The notes under the pieces were generated by a model, which worked only from the letters and a program-made list of their open reading frames with translations, did not search any database and was not told the origin of the DNA. Positions 15,773 to 24,764 of a stretch of DNA of 36,540 nucleotides are shown here, one piece after another. The DNA is from Phycisphaerae bacterium (GTDB taxonomy: Bacteria > Planctomycetota > Phycisphaerae > Phycisphaerales > UBA1924). The translations under genes and the position numbers were made by a program. Position 1 is the first letter of the stretch. The number at the start of each line of letters is the position of its first letter. The stretch lies in contig JAUHXM010000022.1 in assembly GCA_030426605.1 (NCBI GenBank), positions 1 to 36,540 on the forward strand, written 5' to 3'.

Positions 15773-16196
15773 GGATCGCTCCTCTTGAATGAACCACACG
15801 TGATTGGGCCGGAATCGACCCGAGAGAACACATCAAACAATCACTCGCACGCGGCTCTCGCCGCGCGAAGCACCTCACGAATACCGGTGTGATCCGATGA
15901 TCTCATCACCCCTGTGTGTCCCGCCGAATGGATCGGCCCCCACGAGAACAGGGGCTTTGACGATCGGGACGTCACACCAAACTTGGGCTGACCTCTCCCC
16001 TCCGAGAGATTCACCCACACAAACTCCACGCCCACACACGCCGGGCGCCTCCCTCGAATATACCGGGACCTGCCCGCCTTGCAAGACCCGCACCCACAAT
16101 TCCGGACAATTCGGAACCACCACCCCATACCGGACGAGCCGCTCCGCCCACCCAGATTAACAGGCAACCGCTTGCCCCACCCAAAAACCTGACAAA
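15773..16196. other. 424-bp intergenic region, mostly leader of the dockerin gene
   Basis: No convincing gene is seen. The minus-strand frame 15841-16167 lacks a ribosome site and has implausible composition. Contents: the putative promoter at 16057-16084; a CGCGGC/GCCGCG hairpin at 15850-15865; and, at its right edge, a weak GGCAA/TTGCC stem just past the carA stop that could aid carA termination. GC is lower than in the flanking genes. Confidence 0.5.
16057..16084 (-). promoter_or_regulatory. Sigma-70-like promoter, -35 TTGCAA, 16 bp, -10 TATATT
   Basis: Reading leftwards, TTGCAA (16084-16079), a 16-bp spacer and TATATT (16062-16057). If it drives the dockerin gene, the 5' untranslated leader is about 280 nt, which is unusually long. 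Confidence 0.5.
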
Positions 16197-17357
16197 TTAG
16201 ACGCCCACGCCCGACCGCATCAACGCAACGAACGCGTCAAACAGCCCCACCGAATCATGGGGCCCCGGGGAGGCCTCGGGGTGGAACTGGACACTGAACA
16301 CAGGACGCCCCTCCACGCGGAACCCCGCGACCGTCCCGTCGTTCAGATGCACATGCGTCACCACGCCCCCCGCGGCGGCGACCGAATCGGCGTCCACCGC
16401 GAACCCGTGGTTCTGGCTCGTGATCTCCACGCGCCCCGTCGCCTCCTCGCGCACCGGCTGGTTCGCCCCTCGGTGCCCGAAGGGCAGCTTGTACGTCCTG
16501 GCCCCGATCGCCAGCGACAACAGCTGGTGCCCGAGGCAGATGCCGAACATCGGGATCGCCGGCTCGTGCGCCATCAGTTCGCGCAGCGTGCGGACCGTCG
16601 CCGACACCGCCGCCGGATCGCCCGGCCCGTTCGAGATGAAGACCCCCTGGATCTCACCGCGCTCGAATCGACTGATGATGTCCCGAGCGGGCGTGTCGTG
16701 CGCCGCCGCAATCACCCGGCACCCGCGATTCGTCAGGTTCCGATAGATATTCGTCTTGGCCCCGCAATCCAGCGCGAGGACCGTGGGCCCATCGCCGGGC
16801 GCTGCCGGGTCCCACGCCGTGGGAGCGCCTTCCCAGGCCGCCGCGCCCGAGCACCCCGCGCCGGCGGCCAGGTTCTGCCCCTCCATCGATGGCGCCAGCT
16901 GCGCCCGGGCGACGAGGTCCGCGTCCTCGATCTTCGGGTCGTCCGTGAGCGCCCCGGCCATCACCCCGCCCGAGCGGAGGACCCTCGTCAGCGCCCTCGT
17001 ATCGATCCCCTGGATGCCCAACACCCCCGAGCGGGCCAGATACGCCGACAGGTCCGAATCCGCCCGGTAGTTCGAGTGTCTCCTGGCGAGCTCGTGGACC
17101 ACAAACCCCGCGACGCGCACGCCCGCGGACTCCTCGTCCGTGGGGTTCACCCCGGTGTTCCCGATCATCGGCGTCGTCTGCACAAGGATCTGCCCGGAGT
17201 ACGACGGGTCCGTCAGTGACTCCTGATAGCCCGTGAGCGCCGTGTTGAACACGACCTCCGCGACGGAGCACACGCCCCGACCGACCGCGCCAAAACCACG
17301 CCCACGCCAGACCGAGCCGTCCGCGAGCGCCAACCGAGCAGGTGAGTCTGTATGCAC
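16197..17357 (-). CDS. carA: Carbamoyl-phosphate synthase small (glutaminase) subunit
   Basis: 386 aa, the usual CarA length. It has an N-terminal CarA-specific domain (ARLALADGSVWRGRGFGA; FNTALTGYQESLTDPSYSGQ) and a class I glutamine amidotransferase domain with nucleophile Cys274 in GICLGHQLL and the His359/Glu361 pair in QFHPEASPGP. It releases ammonia from glutamine for carbamoyl phosphate made by CarB, feeding arginine and pyrimidine synthesis. carB is not in the window. The start is a GTG 7 nt after TACACT, on a box overlapping that of the divergent priA. This gives ~6 residues before the first conserved strand, as expected; no Shine-Dalgarno is visible. Confidence 0.95.
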   Translation of the reverse strand: MHTDSPARLALADGSVWRGRGFGAVGRGVCSVAEVVFNTALTGYQESLTDPSYSGQILVQTTPMIGNTGVNPTDEESAGVRVAGFVVHELARRHSNYRADSDLSAYLARSGVLGIQGIDTRALTRVLRSGGVMAGALTDDPKIEDADLVARAQLAPSMEGQNLAAGAGCSGAAAWEGAPTAWDPAAPGDGPTVLALDCGAKTNIYRNLTNRGCRVIAAAHDTPARDIISRFERGEIQGVFISNGPGDPAAVSATVRTLRELMAHEPAIPMFGICLGHQLLSLAIGARTYKLPFGHRGANQPVREEATGRVEITSQNHGFAVDADSVAAAGGVVTHVHLNDGTVAGFRVEGRPVFSVQFHPEASPGPHDSVGLFDAFVALMRSGVGV

Positions 17358-17361
17358 GGGG

Positions 17362-17370
17362 TAGAGTGTA
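17362..17370. promoter_or_regulatory. Overlapping divergent -10 boxes for carA and priA
   Basis: The + strand TAGAGT (17362-17367) ends 8 nt before the priA ATG at 17376. The minus-strand TACACT (17370-17365) ends 7 nt before the carA GTG at 17357. The two boxes share four base pairs, and both genes would be leaderless. Confidence 0.55.
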
Positions 17371-17375
17371 TCCCC

Positions 17376-19715
17376 ATGCCACCGGCGGGCCTGTTCGAGA
17401 CCGACGATTCCACCCCCCAAGACGCCCCGACCTCGTTCGTCCGCGTCGCGGTGGAACGCTCGCTCGATCTCTCCGACGGGCTGACGTACGCCGGCCCCGA
17501 ATCGAACCAACCCCTCGCGGTCGGGCAACGCGTGACCGTCCCCCTCGGGCGGGGCGACGCGGCGGCGCATGGCTTCGTCGTCGCCGTCGGCGGGCCCGAG
17601 CTCCTCGACGGGTTCGACCCCAACAAAGTCAAACGCGTCCGCTCCGCATCGAGCACCCGCCTGCCCGAGCCCCTCGTCGAGCTCGCCCGCTGGATGAGCA
17701 CGTACTACTGCTGCCCGCTGGGCATGGTGCTCGCGACGATGGTGCCCGCGGCCGTCAAGGCCTCGATCGGCCGCCGGACGATCACCAAGCTCGAGCCGGT
17801 GCCCGACCCACCCGCCGACTTCGATCCGGGCACCCCCACCGCCCGCGCCGCGTGGGACGCGATCCGGCAGATCCCCGCGGGCGACTTTCCGATCGCCGCG
17901 AAAGACCTCGCCCACCGCGTCGGCGCGACGAACGCGGGCCCGATCAACAAGCTCGTCAAGCTGGGCGCCCTACGCGAGGTCACCGTCGAGACCGTCCGGG
18001 CCCCCGAGGCGTTCTGGTCCGAGTCCGGCGCGGCGCTCGCGGCGCCGCCCGAGCTGACTCCCGACCAGCACGCTGCCGTCGAGGGCATCACGAGGACGCT
18101 GGGCACGTTCGCCCCCCACCTGCTCCGGGGCGTCACGGGCTCGGGCAAGACCGAGGTCTACCTCCGCCTGATCGAGCGGGTCGTGGAGTTAGACAAGTCT
18201 GCGATCGTGCTGGTCCCCGAGATCGCGCTGACGCCGCAGACCGCCGAGCGGTTCCTGGCGCGGTTCGAGCACCTGGGCGTCGCGGTGCTGCACTCCGGTC
18301 TGACGGGCGCGACGCGGAACAAGCAGTGGGCCGCCGCGGCGTCCGGCGCCGCGAAAGTCGTCGTCGGCGCGCGCAGCGCCGTCTTCGCGCCGGTGCCCGA
18401 CCTCGGGCTCATCGTCGTCGATGAGGAGCACGACCAGAGCTACAAGCAGGACCAGCTCCCACGCTACCACGCGCGCGATGTCGCGGTCGTGCGTGCCTCG
18501 ATCGAGCACGTCCCCGTCGTCCTCGGCAGCGCCACGCCCTCGATGGAATCCTGGCACAACGCCCAGACCGACCGCTACACGCTCTGGCACCTGCCCGCCC
18601 GGGTCGCGGGCTTGCGGATGCCCGCCGTCGAGATCGTGGACATGCGGACCGAACGCAAGAAACGCCGCGAGCAGCACGGCGATCCGCGCACGCTCGAGTC
18701 CATCGGCCCCACGCTCGCAAGCGCCATCGAGCAGACCCTCACCGCCGGCGGGCAGGCGATCCTGCTGCTGAACCGCCGCGGGTTCGCGAGCTACGTGGCC
18801 TGCCCGGATTCCAACTGCGGCTGGGTGCTCGGGTGCGATTCCTGCGACACGCGCATGGTCGTCCACCGCGCGCAGGCGCGGCGCGCGTACGTCCGCTGCC
18901 ACCACTGCCTCGCCGAGCAGCTGCTGCCCAAAACCTGCCCGACCTGCGGAAAGAAGGTCATCGAGCTCGGCTCGGGCACCCAGCGCGCCGAGCAGGAGAT
19001 CGAACGACGCTTCGGGACGACCCTGGGCCTCATCGAGGGCGAGACATTCGCGCGCGTGGACTCGGACACCATGCGACGCGCGAGCGACTACTTCGACCTG
19101 CTCGCACGCTTCGGGCGCGGCGAGCTCAAGCTGCTCGTGGGCACTCAGATGCTCGCCAAGGGCCTCGACTACCCCAACGTCCGCCTCGTCGGCGTTCTCA
19201 ACGCGGACACGTCGATCGGTGTGCCCGACTTCCGCGCCTGCGAGCGGACATTCCAGCTCGTGACCCAGGTCGCCGGGCGCGCGGGACGCGGGCGCGACCC
19301 CGGGCGCGTGATCGTGCAGACCATGAGCCCCGACGAACCCGCGATCCGCCTCGCCGCCCAGCACGACTTCGAGACGTTCGCGAAGCGCGAGCTCGCGACG
19401 CGCCACGCCTCGCGGCTGCCCCCGAGGTGGCGGATGGCGCGCGTGATCGTGCGCGACCGCGACCACGACGCCGCAGACGAACACGCCCGCGGCATCGCCC
19501 AGGCGATCCGCGCCGCGGCCGACGAAGCCGTCGTCGTGCAGGGCCCCGCGCCGTGCCCGATCGCGCGCGTCGCCGAGCACTTCCGCTTCGCGATCGAGCT
19601 GTTCGCCCCGAACCCGAAGTCGATCCAGCGGGCCCTCGCCGCCCCGCGCACCGCGGGGCTGCTCAAGGCGGACGCCCGCACCGCGATCGACGTGGACCCC
19701 GTCGCGGTGCTCTGA
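17376..19715 (+). CDS. priA: Primosomal replication-restart helicase PriA
   Basis: 779 aa. It has an N-terminal DNA-binding domain, Walker A in [11 protein letters not shown] (near residue 255), the DEEH Walker B box in [20 protein letters not shown] (near 348), and motif [13 protein letters not shown] zinc-binding cysteine cluster spans about residues 476-527 ([15 protein letters not shown] ... CHHC ... CPTCGKK). The helicase motif is [20 protein letters not shown], with VAGRAGRG. PriA remodels stalled forks and loads the replicative helicase. ATG 17376 is preferred to ATG 17352, because the -10 box lies between them. Divergent transcription with carA uses a shared promoter segment. Confidence 0.95.
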   Translation: MPPAGLFETDDSTPQDAPTSFVRVAVERSLDLSDGLTYAGPESNQPLAVGQRVTVPLGRGDAAAHGFVVAVGGPELLDGFDPNKVKRVRSASSTRLPEPLVELARWMSTYYCCPLGMVLATMVPAAVKASIGRRTITKLEPVPDPPADFDPGTPTARAAWDAIRQIPAGDFPIAAKDLAHRVGATNAGPINKLVKLGALREVTVETVRAPEAFWSESGAALAAPPELTPDQHAAVEGITRTLGTFAPHLLRGVTGSGKTEVYLRLIERVVELDKSAIVLVPEIALTPQTAERFLARFEHLGVAVLHSGLTGATRNKQWAAAASGAAKVVVGARSAVFAPVPDLGLIVVDEEHDQSYKQDQLPRYHARDVAVVRASIEHVPVVLGSATPSMESWHNAQTDRYTLWHLPARVAGLRMPAVEIVDMRTERKKRREQHGDPRTLESIGPTLASAIEQTLTAGGQAILLLNRRGFASYVACPDSNCGWVLGCDSCDTRMVVHRAQARRAYVRCHHCLAEQLLPKTCPTCGKKVIELGSGTQRAEQEIERRFGTTLGLIEGETFARVDSDTMRRASDYFDLLARFGRGELKLLVGTQMLAKGLDYPNVRLVGVLNADTSIGVPDFRACERTFQLVTQVAGRAGRGRDPGRVIVQTMSPDEPAIRLAAQHDFETFAKRELATRHASRLPPRWRMARVIVRDRDHDAADEHARGIAQAIRAAADEAVVVQGPAPCPIARVAEHFRFAIELFAPNPKSIQRALAAPRTAGLLKADARTAIDVDPVAVL

Positions 19716-19739
19716 TTCCCACCCATCCGCACGCGCGGG

Positions 19740-19826
19740 GGAAGGAGCCGTGAGCGTGAGCGACCGGCTCTTCCGCGATCCCCGACCTCCTGAATCTGCC
19801 GGTCGCTCACGCTCGCGGCTCCTTCC
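19740..19826. repeat. Inverted repeat, 28-bp arms, between priA and murD
   Basis: The arms 19740-19767 and 19799-19826 are reverse complements with one mismatch (core ggaaggagccg[t/c]gagcg, continuing tgagcgaccgg), with a 31-bp loop. The core GCCGCGAGCG resembles the pair at 35831-35927, so both may belong to one dispersed REP-like family. No T-tract follows, but it could stabilise or end the priA mRNA. Confidence 0.75.
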
Positions 19827-19860
19827 ATTCGATACCGTTGACCACCAAGGAGCATTTCGG

Positions 19861-21201
19861 ATGGGCGAGTTCGACGGACAACGCTGGGTGGTGATGGGCC
19901 TGGGCCGGTTCGGCGGCGGGCTGGGCGTCACGCGCTGGCTCGCGTCCCAGGGCGCCGACGTCCTCGTCACCGACACCGCCGAGGCCGACGACCTTCACGC
20001 TCCGCTGGCCGACCTCCGCCCCCTCATCCGGGACGGGCGCGTCGAGACCCGACTCGGCGAGCACAACGTCTCGGACTTTACCACCTGCGACGGCGTCGTC
20101 GTCAACCCCGCCGTCCCCACGCCGTGGGACAACCGGTTCGTCCGCGCCGCCCGGGCCGGTGGCGCGCGCGTGACGACCGAGATCCAGCTCGCCGTCGAAC
20201 GCCTGGGCGCCGACCGCGTCATCGCGATCACCGGCACCGCGGGCAAGAGCACCACCGCGGCCATGACCCACCGAGCCCTGGACGCCTCGGGCATCCCCGC
20301 CATCCTGGGCGGCAACATCGGTGGTTCCATTCTCACGGCGCTCACCCGCGCCGACGCGCGCCCAGTCGCCGTCCTCGAGGTTTCGAGCGCCATGCTCTGG
20401 TGGCTCGCGGGCGGCGAAAACGGCGACGCCTTCCGCCCACGCGTCGCCGTCGTCACCAACTACGCCCCCAACCACATCGACTGGCACGGCTCCGCCGACC
20501 ACTACCGAGCCTGCAAGCGCGCCGTCCTCCGCGGCCAGTCCGCCGGCGACGCCGCGGTCCTCCCCGCCAGCGAGTCCAGCAACGTCTCCGTCTGGGCGAC
20601 CCGCCCGGGCGTGGAGCGCATCGTCGTGCGCGACGGGCTGACCGACGCGACCCTCCCGGGCGCGCACAACGCGGCGAACGGCGCCGTCGCCCTCGCAGCG
20701 GCCCGCGCGGGCGCGCGCCTGATCGCGGGCACCGAGCTCGACGAGCCCGCCGCCGTGCTGGCGATTCGGACCTACACCGGGCTCCCCCACCGCCTGCAGC
20801 TCGTGCACGAAGCCGGCGGCGTGCGTTTTTATGACGACTCCAAGTCCACGGTGCCCGACGCGACGCGCCTCGCCGTCGGCGCCGTCGGGCCTGCTCGCTG
20901 CCACTTGATCGCGGGCGGCTACGACAAGGGCGTGGACCTGGCGCCCATCGCCTCCCTCGCCGCGGAGGTCGCCGGGCTCTACACCATCGGCGCTACGGGC
21001 GACGCGATCGCCGGCGCCTCGGGCGGGCTCGCACACGCCTGCGGCACCCTGGACGCCGCCATCGACGCCATCGTCGAACGCGCCCAGCCGGGCGATGTCG
21101 TGCTCCTCTCCCCCGGGTGCGCCTCGTGGGACCAGTTCGCCCACTACGAAGCCCGCGGCGACCGCTTCACACAGCTCGCCCGACAGCGGGCCCGGCCATG
21201 A
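19861..21201 (+). CDS. murD: UDP-N-acetylmuramoylalanine--D-glutamate ligase
   Basis: 446 aa, the normal MurD size. AAGGAG precedes the ATG. It has an N-terminal Rossmann domain ([15 protein letters not shown]), the central ATPase loop GTAGKSTT (125-132), the metal/substrate region [12 protein letters not shown] (H-x-D-x-H-x-S-type family motif), and the C-terminal ligase domain with [32 protein letters not shown] and [12 protein letters not shown]. It adds D-glutamate to UDP-MurNAc-L-Ala in peptidoglycan synthesis in the cytoplasm. No other mur genes are adjacent, which is unusual compared with the classical dcw cluster. The downstream lipoprotein overlaps by ATGA. Confidence 0.93.
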   Translation: MGEFDGQRWVVMGLGRFGGGLGVTRWLASQGADVLVTDTAEADDLHAPLADLRPLIRDGRVETRLGEHNVSDFTTCDGVVVNPAVPTPWDNRFVRAARAGGARVTTEIQLAVERLGADRVIAITGTAGKSTTAAMTHRALDASGIPAILGGNIGGSILTALTRADARPVAVLEVSSAMLWWLAGGENGDAFRPRVAVVTNYAPNHIDWHGSADHYRACKRAVLRGQSAGDAAVLPASESSNVSVWATRPGVERIVVRDGLTDATLPGAHNAANGAVALAAARAGARLIAGTELDEPAAVLAIRTYTGLPHRLQLVHEAGGVRFYDDSKSTVPDATRLAVGAVGPARCHLIAGGYDKGVDLAPIASLAAEVAGLYTIGATGDAIAGASGGLAHACGTLDAAIDAIVERAQPGDVVLLSPGCASWDQFAHYEARGDRFTQLARQRARP

Positions 21202-21914
21202 TGCCTCGTTTCGTTGCCCTGCTTGCGCTCTGCACGACGCTCGGCGCGTGTCGATCCGGGGCAGACCGCACGCCCGCAACACCCGTCGCGGTGCCGGCGT
21301 TCACGACGCTGGCACCCGGGCTGCGGGTGAACGCGTCCGCGGGCGTCGTTGAGCTCGACGGCTTCGTCGCCGAGGACGTCCACCACCCCGACACGCCGCG
21401 CGTGTATCTGGAAGTCATCGTGTGTGCGCGCGACAGCCGCGAGCACGAATCGCTGGTCGTGACCGACGTCCCCCCGAGCCTGGTGCACGCCGCGCTGCTC
21501 ACCGCCGGGCTCGAGCCCGGCTCTGTTGGAAGCATCGACGCGAACCCGGAGGGCCAGCTCGCCCGCCTCCCCGCGACGGGTGACGCGGTGCGGGTCACGT
21601 TTCTTGTGGATGGTGCGCCAAAGGATCCGCTCGCCTGGGTCATCCACGCGGACACGAACAAGCACCTCGCCGACCGCGACGCGTCGTTCGTCTTTGCGGG
21701 CTCGGCCATCCGCCAGCGAGCGGGGCGCACCTGGTACGCCGCGGACGGCGAGGGCACGCTCGTCGGGCTCGCGACGTTCGGCACGGAGACCATCGCGCTG
21801 ACCGAGTCCTTCAGCCACGCCTCGGCGATCGACGAGCCCGTCTGGATCGCCGACCGAACGCGCGTGCCCGCGAAGGGCGCGCCCGTCGTCGTCCGGATCG
21901 AACGGCTGGACTGA
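21198..21914 (+). CDS. YdjY-like domain lipoprotein
   Basis: 238 aa. The ATG overlaps the murD stop. The lipoprotein signal has lipobox LGAC with Cys18. The mature domain follows the YdjY pattern: [32 protein letters not shown] (the HESL motif typical of the family), then [15 protein letters not shown] and a later VTFLVDG strand. YdjY domains occur in exported proteins of unknown function, often in Planctomycetota. The stop codon directly abuts the stop of the convergent protease gene with no spacer, so antisense read-through is likely. Confidence 0.8.
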   Translation: MMPRFVALLALCTTLGACRSGADRTPATPVAVPAFTTLAPGLRVNASAGVVELDGFVAEDVHHPDTPRVYLEVIVCARDSREHESLVVTDVPPSLVHAALLTAGLEPGSVGSIDANPEGQLARLPATGDAVRVTFLVDGAPKDPLAWVIHADTNKHLADRDASFVFAGSAIRQRAGRTWYAADGEGTLVGLATFGTETIALTESFSHASAIDEPVWIADRTRVPAKGAPVVVRIERLD

Positions 21915-23342
21915 TCAGCGGCTCAGGTCGATCGTCAGCTCTTGGCGCGGTGCGTCGTCCTCGGGACCGGTCCGCACCGTGAGGCGCGCCGGCTGGCCTT
22001 CGTGCACCCGCGCGTCGAGCAGGCGTGCGTAGAACTCCGACTGGTTGCGAACGCGTTCGCCCTCGACCCGCTCGATGACCTGCCCCTGCTCGAGACCCGC
22101 TTCGATCGCGCGCTCGCCCCAGACCCACCGGACCATGACGCCCGACTCGACCGTCATGAACCGCGCGCCGAGCTCGCCCTCGATCCGCTGGCCCGCGACG
22201 CCCGCGAGCGTTTCCTGAGGCATCCGGGCGAGCGTGACTTTGAATGCCTCGCTCTCTCCGTCGCGGTAGACCCGCACGTCCAGGTCCTCGCCGGGGCGTT
22301 TGGAGCTGATGAGTGTCCGCAGCGCGCTCTGCCCGAGCACGGGGTACCCGTCGATGTTCGTGATCACGTCGCCGGCCTGCATGCCAGCGCGGGCGCTGGG
22401 CCCGTCCTCGGTCACGCCGAACACCTGGATGCCCGAGATCAGGCGCCCGTCCATGCTCGTGAACCGGCGGACCGCGTCGTCGGAACGGTTGTTCGGGTTC
22501 CCGAACGAGATGCCCATGAACCCGCGCTCGACCGAGCCGTGCTCGATGATCTGGTTGACGATCGGCACGATCGTGCCCAGCGGGATGGCGAAGGAGATGC
22601 CGGCCGAGTCGCCCGAGTCTTCGTCGTCCAGCGCCCCGCCGTTGTTGCGCGCCGTCGCGATCGCGACGTTCATGCCGATGAGCTCACCCGCGACATCCAC
22701 CAAGGGCCCGCCCGAGTTGCCCGGGTTCACCGCGGCGTCCGTCTGGATGTAGTTCGTAAAGCTGTTCTCGCCCGGCGTGCCCGGCTCGCGACCCAGCCCC
22801 GAGACGATCCCCTCGGACATCGAGAACTTGAACCCGAACGGGGACCCGAACGCGAACACCCGCTCGCCCTTGCGCAGCACCCGCCCGTCGGCGCGCGCCA
22901 CGGGGAAGAACGGCCCGTCGCATTCGAGCTCGAGCACCGCGATGTCCGTGAACGGGTCCGTCCCGATCAGCTCCGCCCGGCACACGCGCCCGTCGTAGAA
23001 CTCAACCGAGATGTTCCCGGTGTTGCGCACGACGTGGGCGTTCGTGACGACGTGCCCTTCGGTGTCCAGAATCCACCCCGCGCCGGACGAGAGCGTCCGC
23101 CGACCGCCGACGGTGGTCTCGATGTGCACGACCGAAGGCTCGACGGCGTCCGCGATCGCCGCGGTGGCCCGGTCGATCCGCGCCAGGATGTCGTCCTGCC
23201 CGATCTGGTGCTGGGCGAGGGTGATCCGCGCCCGCGTCGTCTCGACGGCGTGCATCCGCATCAACCGCGGCACCACGAGCAACGACACCACGCACGCCAG
23301 CAACACCACGAACCCGGGCCCGTAGGAGACGAATCGACGCAT
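21915..23342 (-). CDS. DegP/HtrA-type membrane-anchored serine protease with PDZ domains
   Basis: 475 aa. AAAGGA precedes the ATG. The N-terminal transmembrane anchor is at about 9-27 (PGFVVLLACVVSLLVVPRL). The trypsin-like domain has His103 (TNAHVV), Asp133 (FTDIAVLEL) and Ser210 (NPGNSGGPL), so the triad is complete. PDZ1 lies at about 290-375 (GIQVFGVTEDGPSARAGMQA; DVITNIDGYPV). A second, weaker PDZ is at about 385-470 (AIEAGLEQGQVIERVEGERV). This family degrades misfolded envelope proteins; the anchor places it in the periplasm on the inner membrane. There is an acidic loop between the catalytic core strands (ALDDEDSGDSAG). Confidence 0.92.
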   Translation of the reverse strand: MRRFVSYGPGFVVLLACVVSLLVVPRLMRMHAVETTRARITLAQHQIGQDDILARIDRATAAIADAVEPSVVHIETTVGGRRTLSSGAGWILDTEGHVVTNAHVVRNTGNISVEFYDGRVCRAELIGTDPFTDIAVLELECDGPFFPVARADGRVLRKGERVFAFGSPFGFKFSMSEGIVSGLGREPGTPGENSFTNYIQTDAAVNPGNSGGPLVDVAGELIGMNVAIATARNNGGALDDEDSGDSAGISFAIPLGTIVPIVNQIIEHGSVERGFMGISFGNPNNRSDDAVRRFTSMDGRLISGIQVFGVTEDGPSARAGMQAGDVITNIDGYPVLGQSALRTLISSKRPGEDLDVRVYRDGESEAFKVTLARMPQETLAGVAGQRIEGELGARFMTVESGVMVRWVWGERAIEAGLEQGQVIERVEGERVRNQSEFYARLLDARVHEGQPARLTVRTGPEDDAPRQELTIDLSR

Positions 23343-23400
23343 CTGGACATCCTTTCCCGGCTCCGCACGCGCCCGCGGAGCCCGATCCCCCCGGACCAAT

Positions 23401-24324
23401 CTACCGGCTGACGGGCGGTTCGTTGACACCCGCCCCTGGGTTTCGCGCCTTCTCGGACGCCAACGCCGCCGCCTCGCCCTCGTGCATGCGGTACGCCTGC
23501 CCCCCGACATCCCCCGAAGACACCCGCCGAACCCACTCGGCCCCCGCCCGGCGGATCTCCTCGCCCACCTTCGCGACGGGCTCGGCGAACCTCGGGGCCT
23601 CATCGGTCATCCCGATCAGGTCGTTCACCACCAGGATCTGCCCATGACAATCCGTCCCCGCGCCGATCCCGATCACGGGCACGCTCGTCGCGTCGATCAC
23701 CGCCCGCGCCACCTCCGGCGGGACCGCCTCGATCAGCAGCAGCACCGCCCCCGCCCGCTCGAGCGCGACGGCGTCGTCCACGATCCGCTTCGCCTCATCC
23801 GCGGAGCGCCCCTTCGCCGTGGGCACGCCCACGAGCCCGGTCGTCTGCGGGCGGAACCCCACGTGCGCGCACACGGGGATCCCCGCCGTGGTCATCCGCG
23901 CGACGACGGGCGCGAGCGACGCGTCCGCTTCGAGCTTCACGCAGTCCGCCTTGCCCTCGGTCATGAACCGCCCGGCGTTCTCGATCGCCCGCGCCTCCGA
24001 GACGTGGTAGCTCAGGAAGGGCATGTCCGCCATGACGACGGCATCGGGCGCGCCCCGCTTGATCGCCGCGGTGATCTGGACCATGAACTCGAGCGGAGCG
24101 TCGATGGTGCGCTCGAGCCCGAGGACGACCTGCGCCGCCGAGTCGCCCGCGAGCAGCAGGTGGACCCCCGCCCGCGCGAGCCACCGGGCCGTCGTCGCGT
24201 CGTAGCACGCGAGGCACGCGAAGGGCTCGCGCCGCTGCGCCATCCGGCGGAGGGTGCGCAGGGTGACGGGGGCCCGCGGCTCACCCGCCGCTTCGTTCGG
24301 TCCACGAGAGGGGGAAACACTCAC
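23401..24324 (-). CDS. panB: 3-methyl-2-oxobutanoate hydroxymethyltransferase
   Basis: 307 aa from GTG 24324, 6 nt after a TATGAT box. It is a TIM-barrel PanB with metal ligands in LLAGDSAAQ (Asp61), VVMADMPFLSY (Asp100) and VKLEAD (Glu132), the catalytic glutamate in LLLIEAVPP (Glu199), and IGIGAGTDCHGQILVVNDL. It makes ketopantoate for pantothenate/CoA, using methylenetetrahydrofolate. Slightly divergent: the usual V-x-G-x-x-(T/S)-T-x-P-V-T-x-x-E-M segment reads VLGLERTIDAPLEFM. The C-terminus is longer than usual, rich in Ala and Glu, and ends PPVSR. panC is not nearby. Confidence 0.9.
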   Translation of the reverse strand: MSVSPSRGPNEAAGEPRAPVTLRTLRRMAQRREPFACLACYDATTARWLARAGVHLLLAGDSAAQVVLGLERTIDAPLEFMVQITAAIKRGAPDAVVMADMPFLSYHVSEARAIENAGRFMTEGKADCVKLEADASLAPVVARMTTAGIPVCAHVGFRPQTTGLVGVPTAKGRSADEAKRIVDDAVALERAGAVLLLIEAVPPEVARAVIDATSVPVIGIGAGTDCHGQILVVNDLIGMTDEAPRFAEPVAKVGEEIRRAGAEWVRRVSSGDVGGQAYRMHEGEAAALASEKARNPGAGVNEPPVSR

Positions 24325-24330
24325 GCGGCG

Positions 24331-24336
24331 ATCATA
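24331..24336 (-). promoter_or_regulatory. -10-like box TATGAT, 6 nt before the panB GTG
   Basis: TATGAT, then cgccgc, then GTG. It is a good match to TATAAT and leaves no leader. Confidence 0.55.
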
Positions 24337-24416
24337 GGAGGACGAACCGCAATGCCATAAACTGGGCCAAACTGCAGAAAGGCATCCCAATTACCCATCG
24401 AGGCGTCCCAACTGAG

Positions 24417-24764
24417 GTGTCGGATTTCGCTGAGGCCGGCCTCTCAATCGCCGTGGCCTCGTCGAGAGACTCGGATGGCTCGGCCTCGAAGGCAGCAGAG
24501 TCCCACGTCCGGCATCAATCGATCCTGATCGCCGTCCTCGTCTCGGTGCTGGCGCTCACCGCGATCCTCTGGCCCACGCTGGGTTCGGTGGGTACCTTTG
24601 TTGGCCCGGTCCTCGGTGTGTTCATCGGGTTCATCGCGGGATATGCGATCGCGATGATCCGGATTCGACGGCTGAGAACACGTCTCCGCGTGGCCGAAGA
24701 TCACCCCTCTGCCAGCCCCCCCGCGAACGCTTCGAGCACCCGCCCCCAGGCGTTCTCGAAGTAG
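24417..24764 (+). CDS. Small membrane protein, unknown
   Basis: 115 aa from GTG 24417. Two hydrophobic helices (ILIAVLVSVLALTAILWP and VGPVLGVFIGFIAGYAIAMI) are followed by a basic segment RIRRLRTRLR, giving an N-in/C-in hairpin topology. Codon use is less GC-biased than in its neighbours. The end overlaps the convergent AHSA1 gene by 64 bp. There is no strong ribosome site; a TAAACT box lies at 24358. It is plausible because of the clean membrane hairpin, but unconfirmed. Confidence 0.5.
   Translation: MSDFAEAGLSIAVASSRDSDGSASKAAESHVRHQSILIAVLVSVLALTAILWPTLGSVGTFVGPVLGVFIGFIAGYAIAMIRIRRLRTRLRVAEDHPSASPPANASSTRPQAFSK

Noticed and set aside
15841-16167. 108-codon minus-strand frame in the long intergenic region
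   Set aside because: It has no ribosome site, Cys/Gly/Trp-rich implausible composition, and lies downstream of the putative promoter as leader DNA.
18189-19976. 595-codon open frame antisense to priA
   Set aside because: PriA motifs on the + strand are complete. The antisense translation is Arg/Ala/Gly-rich with no motifs and no ribosome site.
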